9,563 bases of DNA, from assembly GCA_023228295.1 (NCBI GenBank), contig JALOBP010000103.1:1-9563 (forward strand), written 5' to 3'. Below, piece by piece: positions 1 through 5,063 of the stretch (position 1 is the stretch's first letter; each line of letters starts with the position of its first letter). The notes below the pieces were generated by a model. The model had not been told where the DNA came from, did not search any database, and saw only the letters and a list, made by a program, of their open reading frames with translations. The stretch is from Methanoregula sp. (lineage in GTDB: Archaea > Halobacteriota > Methanomicrobia > Methanomicrobiales > Methanospirillaceae). The position numbers and the translations under genes are program-made.

Positions 1-76
1 CAGTCCGCTCAACCGGGAACAGAACGCGATCAGGCTGGTTTTCTCTATGAGACAAAAACCCCGGGCGGTGGCCTGA
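1..76 (+). CDS. possible C-terminal tail of a gene cut by the window edge
   Basis: The second forward frame is open from the window edge to a TGA at 74-76 and encodes about 24 residues ending RQKPRAVA. I prefer it because about 70 percent of its third codon positions are G or C, as in the confident genes here. The first frame is also open, to TAA 85-87, but has weaker codon bias. The peptide is too short to assign a function, and the stretch could be non-coding. Confidence 0.25.
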   Translation, partial: SPLNREQNAIRLVFSMRQKPRAVA

Positions 77-91
77 GAAGCGGGTAACTTG

Positions 92-103
92 TTTTTATTA
101 TAA
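92..103 (+). promoter_or_regulatory. archaeal TATA box before the frameshifted gene
   Basis: An AT-only tract (TTTTTATTATAA) stands in GC-rich surroundings. Its centre is about 20 nt upstream of the GTG at 117, and no ribosome binding site precedes that GTG. This suggests a leaderless or near-leaderless transcript. The TATA reading follows from archaeal promoter architecture; the transcription start itself is inferred. Confidence 0.5.
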
Positions 104-116
104 TAATCTCAACTCT

Positions 117-663
117 GTGAACGAAACAACCGCGACCTCCACGGATCTTCCGGATTTTCACGCGGCCGGGAATGATGCGATGAAGGCCTATTCCGGGGGG
201 GGCCGCCGGGCCGGACGATCTTCAGCCCGCATACTCACTCATCTCGTACAAGGAATATGCAGAAACGGATCTCAATCCGGTCAGGGACAATCCTGCGTTC
301 AAAGCAATCATGGCCCTTGGGGATACGTCCCCGTGCCAGACCGCGGTTCTCACCCGGGGCGATCACCGGATGGAAATTGCCATCGGTTCGACAGCCGTGA
401 CGGTACGTGATGGCGGGAATTCCCGGACGGAAGAGTACGATAACCCCGCGGACGCCCTGACAGCCTTTTTCAGCAGTGGCAGAGGCGGAAGCACAGGGAC
501 ATCGGTGCCAAAAACCATGAACCGGTCCCCGATCTTCTTTTTGACCTACATGCGCGTCAGGGTGTCCCATCCATTCCAGGATGGATCATTAAAAAAGGGG
601 GATTATTCCCTGCTCATTCGGGAGTGGACTGCTATCAGTCCCGCACAGGATTTGCAGGTATAG
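117..663 (+). pseudogene. unknown protein gene split by a frameshift in a G8 run
   Basis: The reading frame starts at GTG 117 (first residues MNETTATSTDLPDF) and leaves good coding sense at a run of eight G at 195-202. If one G is skipped, reading continues in the next frame as AAGPDDLQPAYSLISYKEYA and on to TAG 661-663. The joined product would be about 181 residues, soluble, acidic in its first half, with no signal peptide or membrane segment. I do not recognise the family. The last 60 bp run antisense into the end of the zinc-finger gene on the other strand. A second frame (444 onward) is also open there, so the true C-terminus is uncertain. The G run could be a sequencing or assembly error, a fixed mutation, or a phase-variable tract; the sequence alone cannot say which. 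Confidence 0.5.
566..596 (-). terminator. T-tract terminator after the minus-strand operon
   Basis: On the minus strand the last operon stop (605-603) is followed within about 7 nt by six T (596-591 on the plus strand these are A). A small hairpin comes next: GGATGG at 579-584 pairs with CCATCC at 567-572. Archaeal RNA polymerase terminates on U-tracts, so the T run is the likely signal. The hairpin lies after it and may be incidental. Confidence 0.4.
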
Positions 664-911
664 AACTCATCCTTCCAGCAGGTCTTGCAGGCCCAGCGGC
701 CGCAGAGCACGCACTGCCGGAGTTCCGGGACCGGGTGCGGCGAGGTACAGAGGTCGCACAGGTACTGCGAGAAGGTACCGGGATCCTTTGTGGGACCTTC
801 GCCCTGCTTGCGTATCACCGCAATCTCGCTCTTCAGCTCGTGGAACCGGTCGGGGGTATCCTTACTTTTTTGTGGATCCTTTCTGAGCCAGTTCTTTTTC
901 CAGAGTGTCAA
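603..911 (-). CDS. small eight-cysteine zinc protein, FYVE/RING-like spacing
   Basis: This 102-residue protein has a basic, helical N-terminal half (about 1-45). Its C-terminal half has eight cysteines: C52, C55, C67, C70, C75, C78, C86, C89. The pattern C-x2-C-x11-C-x2-C-x4-C-x2-C-x7-C-x2-C suggests two zinc ions, possibly in a cross-brace like FYVE or RING domains; tandem zinc ribbons or knuckles are the alternative. I chose the TTG at 911 because a GGAGG sits 6 nt before it and no ATG exists in frame. This makes the gene overlap the upstream gene by 50 bp. It is the last gene of the six-gene operon, and no membrane segment is seen. Its role is unknown; zinc binding is inferred from the cysteines, and a scaffold or partner-binding role within the operon's complex is speculation. 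Confidence 0.8.
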   Translation of the reverse strand: MTLWKKNWLRKDPQKSKDTPDRFHELKSEIAVIRKQGEGPTKDPGTFSQYLCDLCTSPHPVPELRQCVLCGRWACKTCWKDEFYTCKSCAGLIAVHSRMSRE

Positions 912-1218
912 GCCGTGCCTCCAGGGATGTGAGAGTAGTCTGCATGCCGGTCTCGTATTCTTTTAGTTCAGCAACACGAGCTTCGTCCTGCTCGATCGTC
1001 CTGTAGTTCCGGGACTTGAACGCATCGAGCTTCTCGCGGGAGACAAGTTCCCACTCCTCCACCAGACTCTGGAACCGGCGGTCAAGGTACTCGTCCACCC
1101 GGCTCTCCACCGGGCGGGCAAGCGAGATGTCCCCCTTCTGGCCCCGGAAGAAGAAGTACACGATGAAGATCGCGGCACAGAGAACAAGGACGATGATGAT
1201 GAATTCCAGAATGTCCAT
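862..1218 (-). CDS. membrane-anchored coiled-coil protein with EEWEL motif
   Basis: This 118-residue protein has one strongly hydrophobic segment at about residues 5-24, followed by RGQKGD, so the C-terminal part is probably cytoplasmic. Residues about 42-61 carry the operon's shared motif (YLDRRFQSLVEEWEL). From about 65 to 113 a charged, leucine-spaced helix looks like coiled coil. The ATG at 1218 has GGAGG 7 nt upstream. It is the membrane-anchored member of three adjacent paralogues; the other two (1220-1441 and 1438-1755) lack a TM segment. Close spacing (1 bp from its upstream neighbour) points to one transcript. I do not recognise a named family. Forming a membrane-attached complex with its paralogues is inference from the shared motif and coiled coils. 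Confidence 0.85.
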   Translation of the reverse strand: MDILEFIIIVLVLCAAIFIVYFFFRGQKGDISLARPVESRVDEYLDRRFQSLVEEWELVSREKLDAFKSRNYRTIEQDEARVAELKEYETGMQTTLTSLEARLDTLEKELAQKGSTKK

Positions 1219-1219
1219 A

Positions 1220-1441
1220 TCAGGTCCTCCCTTTCAGCCTTCGGGCCCGGTTCTCCAGCTCGGTCAGTTTGTCCCCGGCCGCATGCCCGAATGTTTTCAG
1301 CCGGGTGATTTCCTGCTCGAGCGCTGCGAGCCTGCCGGTAAATTCGTCAAGATCGGTTCCCGTTGCGAGATCCCATTCCTCGATAATATACTGCATCCGC
1401 CGGTCAACGTAGGCATTGAGGTACGAGTCCATGCCAATCAT
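1220..1441 (-). CDS. short EEWDL-motif coiled-coil protein
   Basis: This 73-residue soluble protein is almost nothing but the shared motif (YVDRRMQYIIEEWDL, about residues 11-25) and a following heptad-rich helix to about residue 70, with a very basic end (RARRLKGRT). Its ATG at 1441 overlaps the TGA of the preceding gene as ATGA, with GGAGG 7 nt upstream, so both coupling and its own initiation are likely. A second in-frame ATG lies three codons in (MIGM) and is less well placed. It is paralogous to the genes on either side and is the minimal version of the family. No enzyme motif is visible. A structural or adaptor role is inferred only from its form. Confidence 0.82.
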   Translation of the reverse strand: MIGMDSYLNAYVDRRMQYIIEEWDLATGTDLDEFTGRLAALEQEITRLKTFGHAAGDKLTELENRARRLKGRT

Positions 1442-1755
1442 TTCTTTTCCTCCAGCGAGGTGATTAGGGCATCAAGAGCTTCTGCCCGCGCCTCGAGGAT
1501 CACCTTTCCTGCATAGAAGCTGTTGATCTCATCGCTCACGCGGGTCAGCCGGTTCTCGAGCCGGCCAAGATCACTTTCGGTCAGGAGATCCCATTCCTCA
1601 ATGATGGCTCCGAAGTTCCGGTCAAAGTACGCATCAAGGGACCGGTCGAGCGTGGGAACCTTCGATCCGATTGTACCGGGGAGATTCGCGAACCTGTCCC
1701 AGAACGATCCACCCGTTATGTTCTGTTCCGGGTTTGAGTAGATGACGGGGTTCAT
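1438..1755 (-). CDS. EEWDL-motif coiled-coil protein with N-terminal extension
   Basis: This 105-residue soluble protein has a polar N-terminal extension of about 36 residues (MNPVIYSNPEQNITGG, then SFWDRF). The shared motif is at about residues 44-63 (YFDRNFGAIIEEWDL), followed by a charged helix to the end. The ATG at 1755 directly follows the stop of the upstream gene (TAA 1758-1756), and AAGGTGA within that gene's end serves as ribosome binding site. It overlaps the next gene by ATGA. Matching residues with its two neighbours include D-R, E-E-W and the leucines at both ends of the motif, so the three are tandem duplicates. I recognise no catalytic site and make no functional call beyond a likely helical protein-protein interaction. 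Confidence 0.85.
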   Translation of the reverse strand: MNPVIYSNPEQNITGGSFWDRFANLPGTIGSKVPTLDRSLDAYFDRNFGAIIEEWDLLTESDLGRLENRLTRVSDEINSFYAGKVILEARAEALDALITSLEEKK

Positions 1756-2139
1756 TTACTTCACCTTCCGTTCCTGTTCGTCAGCATTTGCGAGGAGATT
1801 ATCCAGTTTCTTTGACTTCACGAGATTCTCGAGCCGGGACAGCCGCACTTCAAGGAGTTTTTCCTTGGCAAAAATCGTGGTCTCAAGACCGGCGTTCTCT
1901 TCCTCAACATGTTTTATCGCCCCGGTCTGTTCAGCGGAGAGCCGGGTGAACGAGAACCCTTTCTGGGCCTCGTGCTGCTGGAGGAGCTTGAGCTTGTCCT
2001 TCTCCAGGTCCAGTTCGCTTGCCCTGTTGGCGGTCTTCATGATCCGGATCTCGCGGATGATGAGGTACATGACCACCATACCGAGTATGACGAGAAAAGC
2101 CATGACCACGGTATCGGTAATAATTACTGCTTCTGCCAT
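1756..2139 (-). CDS. single-pass membrane protein with long coiled coil
   Basis: This 127-residue protein has one hydrophobic segment at about residues 5-28 (VVMAFLVILGMVVMYLII). A basic turn (REIRIMK) follows and should face the cytoplasm, then about 90 residues of charged helix rich in Leu, Glu and Lys. The EEW motif of its neighbours is absent, but the C-terminal helix (RLSRLENLVK) resembles the ends of those proteins. The ATG at 2139 has GGTGA 4 nt upstream. It is the second gene of the operon and directly abuts the next. It could anchor the soluble paralogues at the membrane through coiled-coil pairing; that is inference. The general shape (short N-terminal TM, cytoplasmic coiled coil) is common and not diagnostic. 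Confidence 0.83.
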   Translation of the reverse strand: MAEAVIITDTVVMAFLVILGMVVMYLIIREIRIMKTANRASELDLEKDKLKLLQQHEAQKGFSFTRLSAEQTGAIKHVEEENAGLETTIFAKEKLLEVRLSRLENLVKSKKLDNLLANADEQERKVK

Positions 2140-2166
2140 TATGTCACCACATCATTTTTTGGCCTG

Positions 2167-2661
2167 TTACAGGCTGTCGTCACGGGTTGCATCTTTTACT
2201 GCCTTCTTTACATCCCCGGCGGTCTTTCCAAGGCTGTCAGAGGCTTTCTTTGCTTCCTGCCTCAGGCCCTCTGCAGCTTTTCCGGCTTCGGCCGTTACTT
2301 CACCTGCGGTTTTCCTTGCCACTTTGTCGAGAGAATCAACACTCCGGGTAAGTGAGGCATTCACGTCTGCTGCCGCCTTTTTTACTTTCTCCTGCAGGGG
2401 CGTAGTCCTTACAACAAGGACCTCGCTGCCATCCAAAAGATCCAGTGCAGCAAGATCCTCCCCGCTCACGCGGATCTGCCCCTCTTTCACCATAGTATCA
2501 GCAATGACCATTGCCGTAACTGTCTTTTTTGCAGATTCATTGATGAGATCCACACGTTCCCCGTCATGCACCTCCAGCGCGGACAGGTTTGCGACATTGA
2601 GACGCACCCGGCCTTCACTCGGAAATACCCGTTTTTTAATGGTTAACCGGACTTCGTGCAT
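2167..2661 (-). CDS. duplicated beta-barrel N-domain with LEA-like helical tail
   Basis: This 164-residue protein leads the six-gene operon. Residues 18-41 (GRVRLNVANLSALEVHDGER...) and 62-85 (GQIRVSGEDLAALDLLDGSE...) are two copies of one beta-alpha-beta unit. This is the layout of double-psi or swapped-hairpin barrels such as the N-domain of CDC48-type ATPases or AbrB-like proteins. Residues about 90-160 are an Ala/Lys/Glu/Asp-rich amphipathic helix with repeated AGK, EAKKA and VKKAVKDA-like units, similar to LEA or apolipophorin-type stress proteins. No ATPase motif is present, so it is not a CDC48 homologue in the full sense. A TATA element about 28 nt before the ATG suggests a leaderless mRNA. 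The fold call is by sequence pattern; the function is unknown. Confidence 0.85.
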   Translation of the reverse strand: MHEVRLTIKKRVFPSEGRVRLNVANLSALEVHDGERVDLINESAKKTVTAMVIADTMVKEGQIRVSGEDLAALDLLDGSEVLVVRTTPLQEKVKKAAADVNASLTRSVDSLDKVARKTAGEVTAEAGKAAEGLRQEAKKASDSLGKTAGDVKKAVKDATRDDSL

Positions 2662-2685
2662 AGAGGATAGACAACCCTGAAAGGG

Positions 2686-2695
2686 TAAATAATTT
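2686..2695 (-). promoter_or_regulatory. TATA box of the six-gene minus-strand operon
   Basis: The minus strand reads AAATTATTTA, centred about 29 nt before the ATG at 2661, which is the distance expected for a leaderless transcript. No convincing ribosome binding site lies before that ATG. The element is nearly symmetric (TAAATAATTT on the plus strand), so it could also fire toward dys and give a leader of roughly 150 nt. Its direction cannot be settled by eye. Confidence 0.5.
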
Positions 2696-2724
2696 CCTGA
2701 TTTTTAGGTTTTTTTTGCGTATGG

Positions 2725-2823
2725 GATAACAGTGCACTGCAAAACAACATCGTACACCAATCGTCAGCGCAGCGGGATTCGTTTGTCCGGTTCATACGGT
2801 AAAGCTTCTGAAACACTGTTATC
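2725..2823. repeat. 10-bp inverted repeat in the dys upstream region
   Basis: GATAACAGTG at 2725-2734 and CACTGTTATC at 2814-2823 are perfect reverse complements 79 nt apart, in the 205-bp gap between the divergent operons. The left arm overlaps a 10-bp perfect palindrome, CAGTGCACTG (2730-2739). The arms could pair in a dys leader RNA or be two binding sites for a dimeric regulator. The rest of the gap holds no convincing gene. Confidence 0.5.
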
Positions 2824-2866
2824 TGGCAGGAACGCCAATATCGTTGCAACAAAACGGGGGATAATC

Positions 2867-3805
2867 ATGACACAGCCATGCGAGATGCCGGTCACCCAGC
2901 TCCACGTGAAGCCGGAGATGACGGTGAACGAACTGGTCGTTGCAATGGAGCAGGCCGGCGCCTACAACGGTGGATCGCTTGCCCGCGCAGCGAACATCTG
3001 GGAGCAGATGCTAAGAGACAGGGAGACCACGAAATTCTTTGGCCTCGCTGGTGCAATGGTGCCTGCGGGTATGGGCGGGATCGTTTCAGATCTTATCAAA
3101 GCCGGCCACATCGATATCCTTGTCTCCACTGGTGCCAACCTCACGCACGACATCATCGAGGCTATCGGGTGCAAACACTTCCACGGCACCGCGTTCTGCG
3201 ATGACAACGAGCTTCGGCACGACGAGATCAACCGTATTTACGATGTCTACCTCCCCAATGAGGCCTTCGAACACTTCGAGGAGTTCATGCAGGGCGTATT
3301 CGGCGAGATCGAACCGGGCTCAACCATCTCGATCTCCGGTCTCATGGATCATATCGGGAAGCACACGAAGTCCGGCATTCTCCATACCGCGGCCCGTAAC
3401 AAGGTTCCCGTGTACAATCCCGCGGTGCAGGACTCGATGATCGGCCTCCAGTACTGGCTCTTCTCCCAGACCAACAAGGTGACTGTCGATGCCTTTGCCG
3501 ACATGCCGGCGCTGATGGACCGGTGCTTCACAGCAAAGAAAGCCGGAGCCATGCTCGTGGGTGGCGGAGTGCCGAAGAACTTCATCCTCCAGAGCATGAT
3601 CATGACTCCCAACGGGTTTACCTATGCCGTCCAGCTCACGGGCGACCGGCCGGATCTGGGCGGGCTGTCGGGTGCAACGCTGGACGAGGCACGGTCGTGG
3701 GGCAAGATCACGGAAGATGCCCAGGCAGTCACCGTGTACGGCGACGCCACGATCACCCTGCCCGTGCTGACCGCGGCGGTTATGGAGAGGCTCCACCATG
3801 GCTGA
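2867..3805 (+). CDS. dys: deoxyhypusine synthase
   Basis: This 312-residue enzyme transfers the butylamine part of spermidine, with NAD, to one lysine of translation factor IF5A in the cytoplasm; it is the first step of hypusine formation. Visible family marks are AGAMVPAGMGG (61-71), STGANLTHD (87-95), the HFHGTAF segment (104-110), INRIYDVYLP (121-130) and the SWGKI block, whose K280 is the lysine that carries the enzyme-imine intermediate. The length is normal for the archaeal family. The frame stays open upstream to a GTG near 2732, but I chose the ATG at 2867: a G-rich GGGGGA stands about 6 nt before it, and the extension is not family-like. ATG 2885 is a weaker alternative. The stop overlaps the pyrF start by 8 nt, so the two form an operon. 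Confidence 0.96.
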   Translation: MTQPCEMPVTQLHVKPEMTVNELVVAMEQAGAYNGGSLARAANIWEQMLRDRETTKFFGLAGAMVPAGMGGIVSDLIKAGHIDILVSTGANLTHDIIEAIGCKHFHGTAFCDDNELRHDEINRIYDVYLPNEAFEHFEEFMQGVFGEIEPGSTISISGLMDHIGKHTKSGILHTAARNKVPVYNPAVQDSMIGLQYWLFSQTNKVTVDAFADMPALMDRCFTAKKAGAMLVGGGVPKNFILQSMIMTPNGFTYAVQLTGDRPDLGGLSGATLDEARSWGKITEDAQAVTVYGDATITLPVLTAAVMERLHHG

Positions 3806-4439
3806 ACTGATCCTTGCACTGGATGCAACAGAGAAGAAACAGGCACTTAAAATCGCAAAAGCCTGCGCCCCGCATCTCGACGCCATCAAGCTCGGCTACC
3901 CCCTTATCCTCTCCTGCGGGCTTGAGTTTGCCGCCGAGTTCGAGGAGTTCGATCTCCCGCTCATCGCGGATTTCAAGGTCGCCGACATCCCCAACACCAA
4001 CCGGCTCATCACCGAGCAGGTCTTCGATGCGGGTTTTGCCTCCATCATCTGCCACGGGTTTACGGGGAAAGACGCGGTGCAGGCATGCGTTGACGTTTCT
4101 GCGGACTATGGCGGGGCATGTTTTGTTGTCGCTGAGATGAGCCATCCCGGGGCACCCTTGTTCTTCCATGGCGGTGCCGCAGAGAAGATCGCGGAACTTG
4201 CAATGGAATGCGGGGCTGACGGGATCATCGCCCCCGCCACCCGTCCGGAACGGGTGAAGGTGCTGCGGAAGATTGTCGGGAACCGGAAGATCCTATCCCC
4301 TGGCGTTGGCGCTCAGGGAGGGGATGCGGAAGCGGTTGCAAAGATCGTGGACGGGATTATCGTCGGCCGCGCGATATATGAGGCGGAAGATCCGGGTACA
4401 GCCGCAGAATCGTTCGCGCATATCAGATCCGGGAAATAA
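3798..4439 (+). CDS. pyrF: orotidine 5'-phosphate decarboxylase
   Basis: This 213-residue TIM-barrel enzyme converts OMP to UMP, the last step of de novo pyrimidine synthesis. The catalytic set is all present: D9 in LALDAT, K31 in AIKLGYP, and the D58-x-K60-x-x-D63 block (ADFKVADIPNTN). The phosphate-binding end is present too (SPGVGAQGG about 168-176, then IIVGRAIY). Length and motif order fit the compact archaeal form rather than the longer bacterial or fused eukaryotic ones. The ATG at 3798 lies inside the end of dys, with GGAGAGG about 7 nt upstream, and the genes overlap by 8 nt. No promoter of its own is visible. It probably shares the dys transcript, which ends at the hairpin and T-tract near 4530-4562. 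Confidence 0.96.
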   Translation: MAELILALDATEKKQALKIAKACAPHLDAIKLGYPLILSCGLEFAAEFEEFDLPLIADFKVADIPNTNRLITEQVFDAGFASIICHGFTGKDAVQACVDVSADYGGACFVVAEMSHPGAPLFFHGGAAEKIAELAMECGADGIIAPATRPERVKVLRKIVGNRKILSPGVGAQGGDAEAVAKIVDGIIVGRAIYEAEDPGTAAESFAHIRSGK

Positions 4440-4529
4440 TTCGCGTGCCCCGGGATTTCCCGGACACGGTTTTGGAAACAAGCTTGAGGTGAAATAAATA
4501 TTTTTCGCATGAGGAGGGCGGCATTTTTC

Positions 4530-4562
4530 AGCCCGGTTATAGAAACCGGCTATTGTTTTTTG
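4530..4562 (+). terminator. hairpin plus T-tract after dys-pyrF
   Basis: AGCCCGGTT (4530-4538) and AACCGGCT (4544-4551) pair with one bulged C around a short loop, and a T-rich run (TTGTTTTTTG) follows at once. A second perfect 6-bp palindromic hairpin, CCGGGA/TCCCGG, sits at 4450-4463 just after the pyrF stop. The first is a good intrinsic-type terminator for the upstream operon. Confidence 0.5.
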
Positions 4563-4576
4563 TCCGATTGGGTCAC

Positions 4577-4587
4577 TATATTTAAAT
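4577..4587 (+). promoter_or_regulatory. strong TATA box, upstream promoter of 4701 gene or a short RNA
   Basis: TATATTTAAAT is close to the ideal archaeal TATA box. Initiation about 26 nt downstream (near 4608) would give a transcript entering a 27-codon ORF (ATG 4616, TAG 4697-4699) that ends one base before the ATG at 4701. It may be a distal promoter with a translated leader, or drive an unrelated short RNA. A weaker ATTTATATT lies at 4623-4631. Confidence 0.4.
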
Positions 4588-4665
4588 GACGGGTTTTTCG
4601 CGGTCGGATCAGCATATGCGCGATTTATATTGGGCGAAATCGCTGTCCATCCAACGAGAACGGTC

Positions 4666-4679
4666 TAAATATTTATTAA
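4666..4679 (+). promoter_or_regulatory. TATA box proximal to the glycyl-radical-domain gene
   Basis: A 14-bp pure AT tract (TAAATATTTATTAA) is centred about 28 nt before the ATG at 4701. No ribosome binding site precedes that ATG, so a leaderless mRNA is the simplest reading. It would carry both 4701-5063 and the coupled cbiZ gene. Confidence 0.55.
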
Positions 4680-4700
4680 GGACTTGCGCGATGATATAGT

Positions 4701-5063
4701 ATGGATTGGACGGCAGAACAAAAGGAAATAGCAAATAAATATAAATCACTGGATGATATTCCGGAAAACGAGCGGAAATACAAGTGCCATACCTGCCACC
4801 ACATCGTTGAGCAGAACCCCTGCCCGAACTGCGGCGAGACGCACCTCGTTATTATGTGCCCACTCGACCACTGCCACTGCAACCACGAGATCATCTCCGG
4901 CATTGAGTACTGCCCGCTCTGCGGCCAGGCCGTCTGCCCCGAGTGTGGCTCCCATGACGTGGTGCAGGTCAGCCGTGTTACCGGTTACCTGCAGGACGTT
5001 TCCGGCTGGAACGCCGGCAAACAGCAGGAACTCAAAGATCGGATGCGCTACTCGGTTGCATGA
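4701..5063 (+). CDS. stand-alone NrdD-like C-terminal glycyl-radical and zinc domain
   Basis: This 120-residue protein matches only the end of class III anaerobic ribonucleotide reductase (NrdD). Residues 71-82 give C-x2-C-x4-C-x2-C (C71, C74, C79, C82), the zinc site. SRVTGYLQDVSGWNAGKQ (91-108) follows, with G95 at the position of the radical-bearing glycine, then QELKDRMRY. The roughly 500-600 residue catalytic barrel is missing, yet the ORF has its own start. Upstream is an extra module with C29, C32, C41 and C44 (zinc-ribbon-like) and C53, C58, C60. The ATG at 4701 fits a leaderless message. The end overlaps cbiZ by ATGA. It may be a replaceable radical subunit, as GrcA/YfiD is for pyruvate formate-lyase, the C-terminal half of a split reductase, or a non-radical zinc protein of this family. 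No nrdG activase or nrdD core is in the window. Family call is firm, role is inference. Confidence 0.85.
   Translation: MDWTAEQKEIANKYKSLDDIPENERKYKCHTCHHIVEQNPCPNCGETHLVIMCPLDHCHCNHEIISGIEYCPLCGQAVCPECGSHDVVQVSRVTGYLQDVSGWNAGKQQELKDRMRYSVA

Noticed and set aside
2170..2400. Repeated helical codons in the barrel/LEA gene as a DNA repeat or CRISPR-like array
   Set aside because: The similarity is at the amino-acid composition level; DNA units are not regular in length or sequence.
1742..2680. Long plus-strand open frame of 312 codons
   Set aside because: It is Ser/Arg-rich with no domain logic and lies exactly antisense to the operon genes that have ribosome sites and coherent proteins.
2732..2866. 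Extended N-terminus for deoxyhypusine synthase from a GTG near 2732
   Set aside because: The extra 45 residues do not look like the family, contain the inverted-repeat region, and the ATG at 2867 has a G-rich ribosome site.
4509..4589. 26-codon ORF starting ATGAGGAGG after pyrF
   Set aside because: It spans the terminator hairpin and T-run, and its nearest GAGGTGA is too far upstream to serve it.
4885..5060. Cobalamin riboswitch before cbiZ
   Set aside because: The upstream sequence is coding for the glycyl-radical protein and no B12-box-like conserved element was seen.
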